From Alphaproteobacteria bacterium (GTDB lineage: Bacteria; Pseudomonadota; Alphaproteobacteria; Elsterales; Elsteraceae): a stretch of 50,674 nt of DNA. This document shows positions 24,707 to 32,226 of this stretch, one piece after another. The first letter of the stretch is position 1, and each line of letters opens with the position of its first letter. The notes below the pieces were generated by a model. The model saw only the letters and a program-made list of their open reading frames with translations, did not search any database and was not told the origin of the DNA. The position numbers and the translations under genes were made by a program. The stretch is from positions 1 through 50,674 of the forward strand of contig RDXE01000046.1 of assembly GCA_004292755.1 (NCBI GenBank), written 5' to 3'.

Positions 24707-26002
24707 ATGCCGGCGACGGGCGAGAGGGTGGAGCCGAGACTGAGCCACCTTAGCCCCCCGGCAAGGCCGCGGGTCGATCGCTCCTCGCGCTCGGCCAGCA
24801 GTGACGCGTGGCAGACTGATTCCGATGGTGTGATCAGCCACTTGGCAGACCGGGTGCATCGGGATCTGGGGTTACCGGGGCGTTGGTTGATCGGTCGCTC
24901 CATTCCGGCCATCGCCGCCCTGGTGGCACCAGCCGACTCGCGCTGTTTGTGGACAGAGTTCGCAAACATGGTTGCAGCGCCACAGAGCTTTCGCGATCAC
25001 CCGCTGCCTTTCACCACCACAGCGGGGGAGGTGTTGTGGTTCCGCGTGTCAGGCGCCCCGCGGCGCCATGTGGGTGGAGGCTTTGGTGGTTTTCGCGGTC
25101 GCATTGAGCGCACGGCCACTGCCAGCGATCCACTGCTCACGGCCGTGGATATGATGCCCGACGCCGTTGGGGTGTATGATCAGACTCTGTGCCTGGTACG
25201 CTGGAACCGGGCGTTTGTGCGCTCCAACGAACCGATCCAGGACCGGCTGCGTCCCGGTATGGGGTTTGGCGACTTGATCCGGGCCGCGTGGTCAATTGGG
25301 TTCTACCCAGGCGACAGTGACGTTGACAGCTTCATTCGCGAGCGCGAGATCCTGTTGCGTGGTGGTGCTCAGTTTCGGCGTGTGCGCCCCAATGGCACGG
25401 CTGGTCTCTACCGCTATCTGCCTTTGCCAGGGCAGGGGGCGATGACGCTGGTGACCGACATCACGGAGTTGGAGCGTCAATCGGCTGACCTCCGCCGTCG
25501 TGCAACCATCGACGCGCTGACTGGGGTCGCCAATCGCGGTTGCTTGGTTGAGACTGCAACGGCAATCGTCGCCGAGAGTCTGGCGGAGGGTCGCCAGACT
25601 GTCGTCGGCATCCTCGACCTCGATCACTTCAAGCGGATCAATGATACCTACGGCCATGCTGGGGGAGACGCGGTGCTGGTCTCCACCGCTGCCACGGCCA
25701 AGCGGTGTTTGCGCTCAGCTGACCTGTTTGGTCGTCTCGGCGGGGAAGAGTTTGCCTTCGTGCTGACCGATGTTGGGCTGGACGAAGCACGGCATGGCGC
25801 TGAGCGTTTGCGCACCACATTGGCCACAACAGAGATATGGTACGAAGATCAGGTGATCCGTGTGACTGCCAGCATAGGGTTGGCTGAAGTCGGTGCATCT
25901 GCTGCGACTTTTGAGCAAGCACTCGCGCTGGCAGACAAGGCGCTGTATGAGGCTAAAGACCAAGGGCGGAACTGTGTTCGGGTCTGGCGATGGTCCAGCT
26001 AG
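24707..26002 (+). CDS. PAS-GGDEF diguanylate cyclase
   Basis: 431 aa. About 170 N-terminal residues without a recognised domain are followed by a PAS-like segment (TAVDMMPDAVGVYDQTLCLVRWNRAF). A GGDEF domain begins at DALTGVANRGCLVE and carries LDHFKRINDTYGHAGGD, the catalytic motif GGEEF, and SIGLAE. An RxxD inhibitory site (RSAD) lies exactly five residues before GGEEF, so product feedback control is expected. The enzyme should make cyclic di-GMP from two GTP. No membrane segment is evident, so it is cytoplasmic. It follows the CMD-like gene by four bases and precedes a gene of the same layout with a decayed GGDEF motif. The start at 24707 is uncertain because the ribosome site is poor. Confidence 0.9.
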   Translation: MPATGERVEPRLSHLSPPARPRVDRSSRSASSDAWQTDSDGVISHLADRVHRDLGLPGRWLIGRSIPAIAALVAPADSRCLWTEFANMVAAPQSFRDHPLPFTTTAGEVLWFRVSGAPRRHVGGGFGGFRGRIERTATASDPLLTAVDMMPDAVGVYDQTLCLVRWNRAFVRSNEPIQDRLRPGMGFGDLIRAAWSIGFYPGDSDVDSFIREREILLRGGAQFRRVRPNGTAGLYRYLPLPGQGAMTLVTDITELERQSADLRRRATIDALTGVANRGCLVETATAIVAESLAEGRQTVVGILDLDHFKRINDTYGHAGGDAVLVSTAATAKRCLRSADLFGRLGGEEFAFVLTDVGLDEARHGAERLRTTLATTEIWYEDQVIRVTASIGLAEVGASAATFEQALALADKALYEAKDQGRNCVRVWRWSS

Positions 26003-26046
26003 ATTTCAGTGCGTGACAGGGTTGTAGCCATTGTTTGCTTGCCAGC

Positions 26047-26091
26047 ATCTGCGTCCTCACTTATTCAACGGTTGGGGAGTTAGACGCAGAT
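26047..26091. promoter_or_regulatory. 9-bp inverted repeat before degenerate GGDEF gene
   Basis: ATCTGCGTC (26047-26055) and GACGCAGAT (26083-26091) are perfect inverted copies separated by 27 bases. They end ten bases before the start codon of the following gene. In RNA they could fold into a hairpin that shields the ribosome entry site; in DNA they could be two half-operators. The GGAG at 26076-26079 lies in the loop. Confidence 0.5.
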
Positions 26092-26101
26092 CGGACTCAT
26101 C

Positions 26102-26920
26102 ATGGAACCCCAGTCGTGGCAGACGATCCCATCGGCCCCCTTCTCGGCTGATCTTGCTGCCGCTGTGCTAGAGGCATTGCCTGCTGCTGTTGCCCTGGTA
26201 TCGGAACACAATCGTCTGCTCGCTTGGAATCGCGCCTTTGCCCAGCGCTTTCAATCGCTATCCCGCTCTGCTCTTGGCGCTGGGGTTGGGCTGGATGATC
26301 TGTTCGCCCAGGCGCTCGCGGTCGGTTTGTACGCCCCCACGGCCGTTGCGGCCTTGGAAGTGTTGATTGACGATCGTGGGTCTGGCATCCCGATCATTGT
26401 TGCTGACACTGCGGGTATGCGGTGGCGCCATCAATGGCGCCCGCTGCCGCCGTCCCATCCAGTGGGTCGTGGCTGTCACCTGCTGGTGATTGACGAGTTC
26501 TCGGCTGTCCATGACACGGATCGCGGCCGCCCGGGCGTTGATCCTGAAACCGAATTGGCGGATCGCGATGCCCTGCTGCGGGAGTTGCAGCGTCGCATCG
26601 ACCGGGATGAAACCGCCGCCCTGCTGCTGGTGCGTCTGCCGGAGACCGGTGGCGGCGCGCTGCTCAGCTCCGGCGCCGTGGCGTTGGTGGAGGTATGCGG
26701 CACCGATGGTCTGATTGCGCGCCTGCGCGGTAGCGAGTTGGGCGTGCTGCTGCCAGCCTCTGGCGAGGCAGAGTTGGCCGAATGGCGCCGCCGCGTGGCG
26801 GAGGCGATTGCCAATTGCAGCATCGCGCGGGTTGCTGCCGGTTTGGTGCCGCGCGAGGGCAGCGCCATTGATGCCTTGCGCACCATCGCCCGCGCGTTGG
26901 AGACCGGTCGCGCGCGCTGA
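26102..26920 (+). CDS. PAS protein with degenerate GGDEF domain
   Basis: 272 aa. The N-terminal half is PAS-like (VLEALPAAVALVSEHNRLLAWNRAFAQRF), clearly related to the PAS segment of the preceding diguanylate cyclase (MMPDAVGVYDQTLCLVRWNRAF). The second half aligns with GGDEF domains: DPETELADRDALLREL in place of DxLTGLxNR, and RLRGSELGVLLPASGE in place of R-GGDEF-xxLLP. The catalytic GGDEF/GGEEF has become RGSEL and the metal-binding region is shortened, so it cannot be an active cyclase. It may bind GTP or cyclic di-GMP, or regulate its neighbour by heterodimerisation. It sits 99 bases after the active cyclase on the same strand, which suggests gene duplication followed by decay of activity. 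Confidence 0.82.
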   Translation: MEPQSWQTIPSAPFSADLAAAVLEALPAAVALVSEHNRLLAWNRAFAQRFQSLSRSALGAGVGLDDLFAQALAVGLYAPTAVAALEVLIDDRGSGIPIIVADTAGMRWRHQWRPLPPSHPVGRGCHLLVIDEFSAVHDTDRGRPGVDPETELADRDALLRELQRRIDRDETAALLLVRLPETGGGALLSSGAVALVEVCGTDGLIARLRGSELGVLLPASGEAELAEWRRRVAEAIANCSIARVAAGLVPREGSAIDALRTIARALETGRAR

Positions 26921-27031
26921 CCGGACAGCCGATCCACCGCATATCATTTGCCGACCCAACGGATCAGGCTTTCTGGCTGCAGCCACCGGGGTTATGGTCG
27001 GTATACCCTTGCCGCTGCTGGTGCTGCTCTC

Positions 27032-27880
27032 ATGTGTCGTTGGCTTGCCTATTCTGGCCGTCCCATCCCAATGGACACGCTGCTGTTCAAGCCCGGCAAC
27101 TCGCTGATCCGCCAAAGCTTGTCGGCGCAACGTTCCATCGTGCCGACCAACGGCGATGGCTTCGGGCTCGGCTGGTATGGCGACCTGCCGTATCCCGGTT
27201 TGTTTCGCGATACCATGCCCGCCTGGAATGATGCCAACCTGCGCAGCTTGGCGGAGCAAATCCGCGCGACCGCATTCTTTGCCCATGTCCGCGCTTCCAC
27301 CGGCACCGCCACCACGCGGCTGAACTGCCACCCGTTTCGGTGGGGACGCTGGTTGTTCATGCACAATGGCAAGATTGGCTGCTGGCCGCAGGTAAAGCGC
27401 GAGCTGGAGCATCGCATTTCGGAGGAGTTTTACCCCTTCCGCGAAGGCACCACGGATTCGGAGGTGCTGTTCTACCTGCTGCTGGGGCATGGACTCGCAA
27501 CGGATCCCCACGGTGCCTTCGAGCGTGCCATTGGGGAGGTGCTGGAGGTGATGCAGCGTCACCGGGTCACTGAACCCTTGCGCATCGCTTGTGCCGCCAC
27601 CGATGGCAGACGCACCATCGCGCTGCGCTATTCCTCTGACCGGCAGGCACCGTCCTTGTTCTTTGGGCGCGGCTGCGACATCTGGGTGGAGGAGGGGGAG
27701 GTTCATTTTGACCCCGGTCGCGGCTGCGTGCTGATTCTGTCGGAGCCGCTGGATCAAGTCTCCGCCTCCTGGTCGGAGGTGGCCGAGGCCAGCCTTCTGA
27801 CGGTAGAGGCCGGTCAAGTCTCGGTCGCACCCTTCACTCCGGTCGGCGGCCATGTCGCCTTGCCCGAGGCGGTGGCCTAG
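27032..27880 (+). CDS. Class II glutamine amidotransferase, YafJ-like
   Basis: 282 aa. The protein starts MCRWLAYSG, so removal of Met exposes the catalytic N-terminal Cys of Ntn-type glutamine amidotransferases. Other conserved parts are NGDGFGLGWYG, AFFAHVRASTG, NCHPFRWGRWLFMHNGKI and REGTTDSEVLFYLLL. YafJ-like proteins have the glutaminase fold but no synthase domain; the acceptor is unknown, though a relative (EgtC) acts in ergothioneine synthesis. The ATG at 27032 is fixed by the Cys requirement although the ribosome site is weak. gpsA follows 16 bases after its stop. No Egt genes are nearby. Confidence 0.92.
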   Translation: MCRWLAYSGRPIPMDTLLFKPGNSLIRQSLSAQRSIVPTNGDGFGLGWYGDLPYPGLFRDTMPAWNDANLRSLAEQIRATAFFAHVRASTGTATTRLNCHPFRWGRWLFMHNGKIGCWPQVKRELEHRISEEFYPFREGTTDSEVLFYLLLGHGLATDPHGAFERAIGEVLEVMQRHRVTEPLRIACAATDGRRTIALRYSSDRQAPSLFFGRGCDIWVEEGEVHFDPGRGCVLILSEPLDQVSASWSEVAEASLLTVEAGQVSVAPFTPVGGHVALPEAVA

Positions 27881-27896
27881 CGCGGCAGGTGCTGTA

Positions 27897-28898
27897 ATGG
27901 CGTCGACACAGTCCAGTCCAACCGTTGAGGTGCTGGTGGTCGGTGGTGGCCGCTGGGGCACCGCCCTGGCTGTCGCTGCCGAGCGGGCGGGGCGCCGTGT
28001 TGCCCTGCAGGTGCGCGACCCGGCACTGGCGGACGCTCTGGCGGCCGGTCGTCACCCCGCGTTCCCCGACGCTGAATTGCCCCGGATGCTGGCGTCGACC
28101 TCTGCCTGTGACGCCGAGGTCGTGGTGCTGGCGGTGCCTGCCCAAGTGGCGGCGGCGGTTGCCAGCCAGCTGCCGCCAGCGCCAAGCCCTTTGTTGCTGG
28201 CTGCCAAGGGCATCGAACAGACATCTGGTCGCTTGCTGGCTGATGCTGTCGGGTCGGTGGCGCCCAACCGACCCCTTGCCGTGGTCTCAGGTCCCACCTT
28301 CGCCAGCGATGTGATCCGGGGGCTGCCAACGGCCTGCGTGATCGCTGCTGCCGAAATGGCGTTGGCCAATCGCTTGGTGCAGCTGTTCGGCAGCCCAACC
28401 TTCCGCCCCTATGCCAGCACGGATCTGGTGGGGGTGGAGGTGTGCGGCGCCTTGAAGAACGTGCTGGCCATCGCCTGTGGCATCGCCGTTGGCCGCGGGC
28501 TTGGCGACAATGCGCGCGCCGCCCTGACCACGCGGGGCCTGGCGGAGATGGCGCGGGTTGCAGTGGCGGCCGGTGGCAGCCTGGACACGGTGATGGGGTT
28601 GGCCGGGGTGGGCGATCTGGTGCTGACGGGGTCGTCGCATCAAAGCCGCAATTTCACCTTGGGGATTGGCATCGGCCAGGGCCAGACGCTGGCGGAGTTG
28701 ACGGCGGGGCGCACGGTGGAAGGTGTTGCCACCGCCCGTGCCGCGGTTCACATGGCCGCGGCGTTGGGGGTGGAGGCACCAATCCTGGCTGCTGTGGACG
28801 CCGTTTTGCATCAGGGCGCGTCCGTCGCTGCGGCAATCACGGCCTTGCTGGCGCGCCCATTTCGCGATGATGGCTGGCGAGCGGTGCCGCCGACGTAA
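27897..28898 (+). CDS. gpsA: NAD(P)-dependent glycerol-3-phosphate dehydrogenase
   Basis: 333 aa. The Rossmann motif VLVVGGGRWGTALA lies at the N-terminus, followed by the usual LLAAKGIEQTSGRLLADAV, AVVSGPTFASDVIRGLPTA, EVCGALKNVLAIACGIAVGRGLGDNARAALTTRGLAEM (with the catalytic Lys of CGALKN) and LAGVGDLVLTGSSHQSRNFTLG. The enzyme makes sn-glycerol 3-phosphate from dihydroxyacetone phosphate for phospholipids. The ATG at 27897 follows GGCAGG. The EVE gene downstream is a frequent neighbour of gpsA in alphaproteobacteria, which supports chromosomal core location. Confidence 0.97.
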   Translation: MASTQSSPTVEVLVVGGGRWGTALAVAAERAGRRVALQVRDPALADALAAGRHPAFPDAELPRMLASTSACDAEVVVLAVPAQVAAAVASQLPPAPSPLLLAAKGIEQTSGRLLADAVGSVAPNRPLAVVSGPTFASDVIRGLPTACVIAAAEMALANRLVQLFGSPTFRPYASTDLVGVEVCGALKNVLAIACGIAVGRGLGDNARAALTTRGLAEMARVAVAAGGSLDTVMGLAGVGDLVLTGSSHQSRNFTLGIGIGQGQTLAELTAGRTVEGVATARAAVHMAAALGVEAPILAAVDAVLHQGASVAAAITALLARPFRDDGWRAVPPT

Positions 28899-28937
28899 GA
28901 TATCGGCGGGCAGTGCCGCCAAAGGGGTGGTAGGATC

Positions 28938-29348
28938 ATGGCGTACTGGTTAGTAAAGTCTGAGCCCTTCAAGTATTCATGGGACCGAATGGTCGCCGAT
29001 GGTCGCACCCATTGGGATGGTGTGCGCAATTACCAGGCCTCCAATAATCTCAAGGCCATGCGGGTCGGGGATCGGGCGTTCTTCTACCACTCTAACGAGG
29101 GGAAGGAGATTGTGGGTATTGTGGAAGTTGTTCGCGAATACTATCCTGATCCATCCGATCCTGACGGTAAGTTCGGGATGGTCGATGTCGCTGCGGTGCA
29201 AGCCTTGGCAACGCCGGTTGGCCTCGCGGCGATCAAGTCCGACCCTGTCCTGGAAGGCATCGCGCTGGTGCGGCAATCCCGCTTGTCGGTGATGGAGGTC
29301 AGCGAGGCACACTGGCACCATCTCTGCCGCCTGGGGGGACTTGCCTGA
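28938..29348 (+). CDS. EVE domain protein
   Basis: 136 aa, a stand-alone EVE domain (related to THYN1, PUA-like fold). Recognised from AYWLVKSEPFKYSWDRM, THWDGVRNYQASNNLKAMRVGDRAFFYHSNEGKEIVGIVEV and the later FGMVDVAAV. EVE domains bind modified bases in DNA and in some bacteria partner with restriction or RNA-modification systems; as a single-domain core-genome protein next to gpsA its role is not defined. A GGTAGG stretch lies before the start codon. Its stop overlaps the start of the Rieske gene by one base (TGATG), so the two are translationally coupled. Confidence 0.95.
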   Translation: MAYWLVKSEPFKYSWDRMVADGRTHWDGVRNYQASNNLKAMRVGDRAFFYHSNEGKEIVGIVEVVREYYPDPSDPDGKFGMVDVAAVQALATPVGLAAIKSDPVLEGIALVRQSRLSVMEVSEAHWHHLCRLGGLA

Positions 29349-29704
29349 TGACTGCTGCGTTGCCGCCTGCTGTCGCTCTCTGCCGTCCGGAGGAGATCAC
29401 CGAGGGGGAGGCACGCCCCGCCAGCGTGACCACCACCTGGGGCGAGACGGTTGGTTTGATCATTGTGCGCTGGGGCGGTGCGGTGCGCGTGTTCAAGAAT
29501 TGGTGCCCCCATGCCGGCACGCCGCTCGATTGGGCACCCGGCATGTTCTGGAACACGGACCGCACGCTGCTGCTGTGTGCGACCCATGGGGCTCAATTTG
29601 AACCGGACACCGGCTTCTGCTTGTACGGCCCTTGCCGCGGCAAGCGCTTGGAACTCTGGCCGACGGATATGCGCGACGGCGTGCTGCACGCGCTGGCGGG
29701 GTAG
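29348..29704 (+). CDS. Rieske [2Fe-2S] domain protein
   Basis: 118 aa. The cluster ligands are Cys53 and His55 (CPHAG) and Cys77 and His80 (CATHG), the ferredoxin-type Rieske pattern. There is no signal peptide, membrane anchor or oxygenase domain, so it is a small soluble electron carrier or redox sensor like those serving oxygenases or nitrite reductases. Its start overlaps the EVE stop. It converges on the secreted-protein gene with six bases between stops, leaving no room for a separate terminator. The electron donor and acceptor are not visible. Confidence 0.92.
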   Translation: MTAALPPAVALCRPEEITEGEARPASVTTTWGETVGLIIVRWGGAVRVFKNWCPHAGTPLDWAPGMFWNTDRTLLLCATHGAQFEPDTGFCLYGPCRGKRLELWPTDMRDGVLHALAG

Positions 29705-29710
29705 CCAGAG

Positions 29711-30190
29711 TTAGGGGAATTGGCGGCCCGGCAGGCGCTCGACCAAGCGCCACTCGCACGAGCCGCTGTCCACCTCGCACAGCAGTATCGTGTCTTCGCG
29801 TCGGAGCGCCGCATTGCAGGTCACGCGATTGAACCGTGGGCTATGCCCACACACCATATCGTTGTGGAGTTCGACCGTGGTGCGGATGCTGTCGCGGCGG
29901 TCCCCCAACATCAACTCTCGCTCGCCTGGTGAGGGGTAGAAAGCCCAAAAGCCGATTCGCTCGCGGCGATGGCGCCAATGGGTGCTGTACCCAATCAGAA
30001 GGCGGTTCAGGTCAGCTTGAGGCAGGAGATTAGCACCAGCCGCCACTTCATCATGGAGGGAGGTGACACGGTCTGCCCCTGTCTGGGCAGAAGCACCGCT
30101 TGTCGCAAGAACAATCGCGACCACGATCAAAACGGGCGTGATCGCCAAGGGGCTTCTCACCGGGCAGCCATCAGCGCGGCGGCAGGGCAT
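29711..30190 (-). CDS. Small exported hypothetical protein next to caspase gene
   Basis: 159 aa from ATG 30190, or 149 aa from a GTG at 30160. The GTG start gives the neater signal peptide (RSPLAITPVLIVVAIVLATSGASAQ, cleavage after AQ). The mature part of about 125 residues has Cys residues in VCGHSPRFNRVTC and LLCEVDSGSCEW, which could form two disulfides, and a final strand region WRLVERLPG. I recognise no family. With the ATG start the gene overlaps the end of the caspase-like gene by 20 bases; with the GTG start it begins ten bases after it. Either way it appears to be co-transcribed with the caspase gene, and both products are exported. Confidence 0.65.
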   Translation of the reverse strand: MPCRRADGCPVRSPLAITPVLIVVAIVLATSGASAQTGADRVTSLHDEVAAGANLLPQADLNRLLIGYSTHWRHRRERIGFWAFYPSPGERELMLGDRRDSIRTTVELHNDMVCGHSPRFNRVTCNAALRREDTILLCEVDSGSCEWRLVERLPGRQFP

Positions 30191-32144
30191 CCAGTTGGAT
30201 GCGCGCGATGCTGGCGAAGCGTCCGGTCGGAAAGGCTTCGAGATACGCGCGAAGCGCAGCGGCGCGTTGCGCGGGCTCGGTTAGGGACTGAGTGGCGGTC
30301 CAGAACTGCAGGTCGGCTGCGCTGTCGGTTGCGGGTGTGCTGCGGGGGAGCGAGGCGGCCGGTTGGGCTGCCACCGGCACAAAGAAAAAATCACTCTCTA
30401 AGGAGCTATGGTCCCACGGCACCTGTCGACCGTTGGTGGCTTGGCGAACTGAGGCGCGCACGCGGGTGAGCATTTGGCGCACCTCAATACCCGGCGTCTT
30501 CATATGCTCCAGCAGTGCAGCCGTGAACGGGCTGTGGCGGGTTAAGCCATCCTCTGCCACGTTGCCCGGCTGGGTGGCGTAGGCGATCAGGGTGCCACTG
30601 CCGGTTTGCACCGCGGCCAATCCAGTGCCGACGGCGCTTGAGCGAGTGCCCATGGACCGCGCGAGAGAGCGGGCCAGCGGGTTATCCCGGCAAGCATCCA
30701 GGAACACAAGATTGACGCGCCTCGCGCTCTCCATTTGGTCAAGCACAAGGTCCAAGTCAACGGCTTCAAACCGTAAGTCCCGCTCGTGCTTCAGTTGTAC
30801 ATCGGTTGGCAGGATGTAGTTCTTGGCGCCAACCTGCATGCCGTGACCGGCGTAGAAGAACAAGGCGACGGTCGCTTGATCCAGCCGAGCCGAGAAGCGG
30901 CGGATCGACTGTTCCAGCGCAGTTCGGTCGGTGTCCTCCACCAACTCACTGTCAAAGCCCAGCGCTGTGAGGGCGGCATGGACCGCGCGTGCGTCATTGG
31001 GTGGGTTCGGCAGGGGTGACGCGGCCTGATACTTGCCAATCCCCACCACCAGAGCGACCCGCTTGCCAGTTGACTGCGCGGTGCTGCCAAGAGCCGCAGC
31101 AGCCGCTGCCGCTGCCACGGGGGGTACCGGTGGGACCACCACCGGCGCTGGCGGCGGAGGTGGCGCCGCTGCTTGTGGTGGCGCCGCGGCTTGCGGTGGT
31201 GCCGCGGGCGGCGTTGCTGGCGGTGCTGCAGGTGTAGGCGCCGCCGCAGCGACGACCGGGGCCTGTGGTGGGCGTGCCCGCTCGGCAATCGCCCGCCGCT
31301 CCGTCTCAGGGCGGCGGCCATCGGCAATGAGGCGCGGCAGTTGCGCGTCGCTGATGGTCCCCGTCAGGGGCAAGGAGTTTGCGCGCTGCCACGCGAGCAC
31401 AGCCTCCCGCGTGCCGCGACCGGCTTCACCATCGATGACACCGGAGTAAAGACCGATGGCGCGCAAGGCCTCCTGCACCTCGCGGACCCGTGCCTGGGCA
31501 GCCTCTCGTTCGGCGGCGGCGCGGGCCTCGGCCTGTCGTTGACGCTCGGCTTCGGCTTGCTGCTGGCGCTGCCGCTCCAACTCTGCCTGCTGTTGGCGCT
31601 GGGCTGCGGCTTGCTGCTGACTTTGGGTTTCGGCTGCTGCTCTGGCTTGTTCCTCCCGTTCCAACCAGGAGGGAGCAGCAGCAACGCCAGCATTGGCGGG
31701 TGGTTGTGCGCGAGCGGCCAAACTGCCGGGCGCGGGGGTTGAGACCCCCCCTGACACACGACAATCATGGGCGAACTGCACCTGAAACCGCTCCTCGCCA
31801 TCACCAGTAACCCGCGCAGCCTCGAAGCTGAGGCTGAGGCGCGCTGGCCCACGCTGGCCCATCTCGGTTGGGGGCGTGACACCGGTGAGCACCAGGCGGT
31901 TGCCAGATACCGTGCCGGAATAAATGGAGTCGCCGCGCCGATGGGGGCGCGTGAATCGGGCTTGGTTGTCCTTAATCTCCAGCACGCCATTGGCGCTGTA
32001 GGGTTCCCCACCCCAATTCCGCGCAGTGCACTGAAGAAACAGGCGCCAGGTGCCGTCATAGGCCTGACCAGCGGCTTCCGGCGCTGCGCCCAACGACGCC
32101 GCACCCAAAGCAACTGCGAGTGTGATCGATCGAAACCAACGCAT
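30171..32144 (-). CDS. Exported caspase-like (peptidase C14) protein with peptidoglycan-binding domain
   Basis: 657 aa in five parts. A signal peptide ends near AAGQ27. A beta-rich domain (28-130, DGTWRLFLQC onward) is of unknown type. A Gln/Ala/Arg coiled coil (160-218) leads into a peptidoglycan-binding helix bundle (219-275, VQEALRAIGLYSGVIDGEAGRGTREAVLAWQ split over the motif). A Pro/Ala linker (291-355) follows, then the caspase domain (360-600), with catalytic His434 in YAGHGM and Cys485 in LDACRDNP. The tail AYLEAFPTGRFASIARIQL resembles the ending seen on other alphaproteobacterial caspase-like proteins. The product should act in the periplasm at the cell wall; the substrate is unknown. 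A small exported protein is encoded immediately downstream. Confidence 0.92.
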   Translation of the reverse strand: MRWFRSITLAVALGAASLGAAPEAAGQAYDGTWRLFLQCTARNWGGEPYSANGVLEIKDNQARFTRPHRRGDSIYSGTVSGNRLVLTGVTPPTEMGQRGPARLSLSFEAARVTGDGEERFQVQFAHDCRVSGGVSTPAPGSLAARAQPPANAGVAAAPSWLEREEQARAAAETQSQQQAAAQRQQQAELERQRQQQAEAERQRQAEARAAAEREAAQARVREVQEALRAIGLYSGVIDGEAGRGTREAVLAWQRANSLPLTGTISDAQLPRLIADGRRPETERRAIAERARPPQAPVVAAAAPTPAAPPATPPAAPPQAAAPPQAAAPPPPPAPVVVPPVPPVAAAAAAAALGSTAQSTGKRVALVVGIGKYQAASPLPNPPNDARAVHAALTALGFDSELVEDTDRTALEQSIRRFSARLDQATVALFFYAGHGMQVGAKNYILPTDVQLKHERDLRFEAVDLDLVLDQMESARRVNLVFLDACRDNPLARSLARSMGTRSSAVGTGLAAVQTGSGTLIAYATQPGNVAEDGLTRHSPFTAALLEHMKTPGIEVRQMLTRVRASVRQATNGRQVPWDHSSLESDFFFVPVAAQPAASLPRSTPATDSAADLQFWTATQSLTEPAQRAAALRAYLEAFPTGRFASIARIQLDALPPR

Positions 32145-32226
32145 GTCGAATCATTACCACGCAGATCAGGCGATGTCACCGCAGACACCAAGCCCAGTGG
32201 CGTGATGTCTGCGGTGAGCAGGCGGA

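Noticed and set aside
30790-31400. Repetitive GGTGGC/GCCGCC-rich DNA that could suggest a tandem repeat
   Set aside because: It encodes the Pro/Ala linker and neighbouring parts of the caspase-like protein. The repeats are irregular and explained by low-complexity protein sequence.
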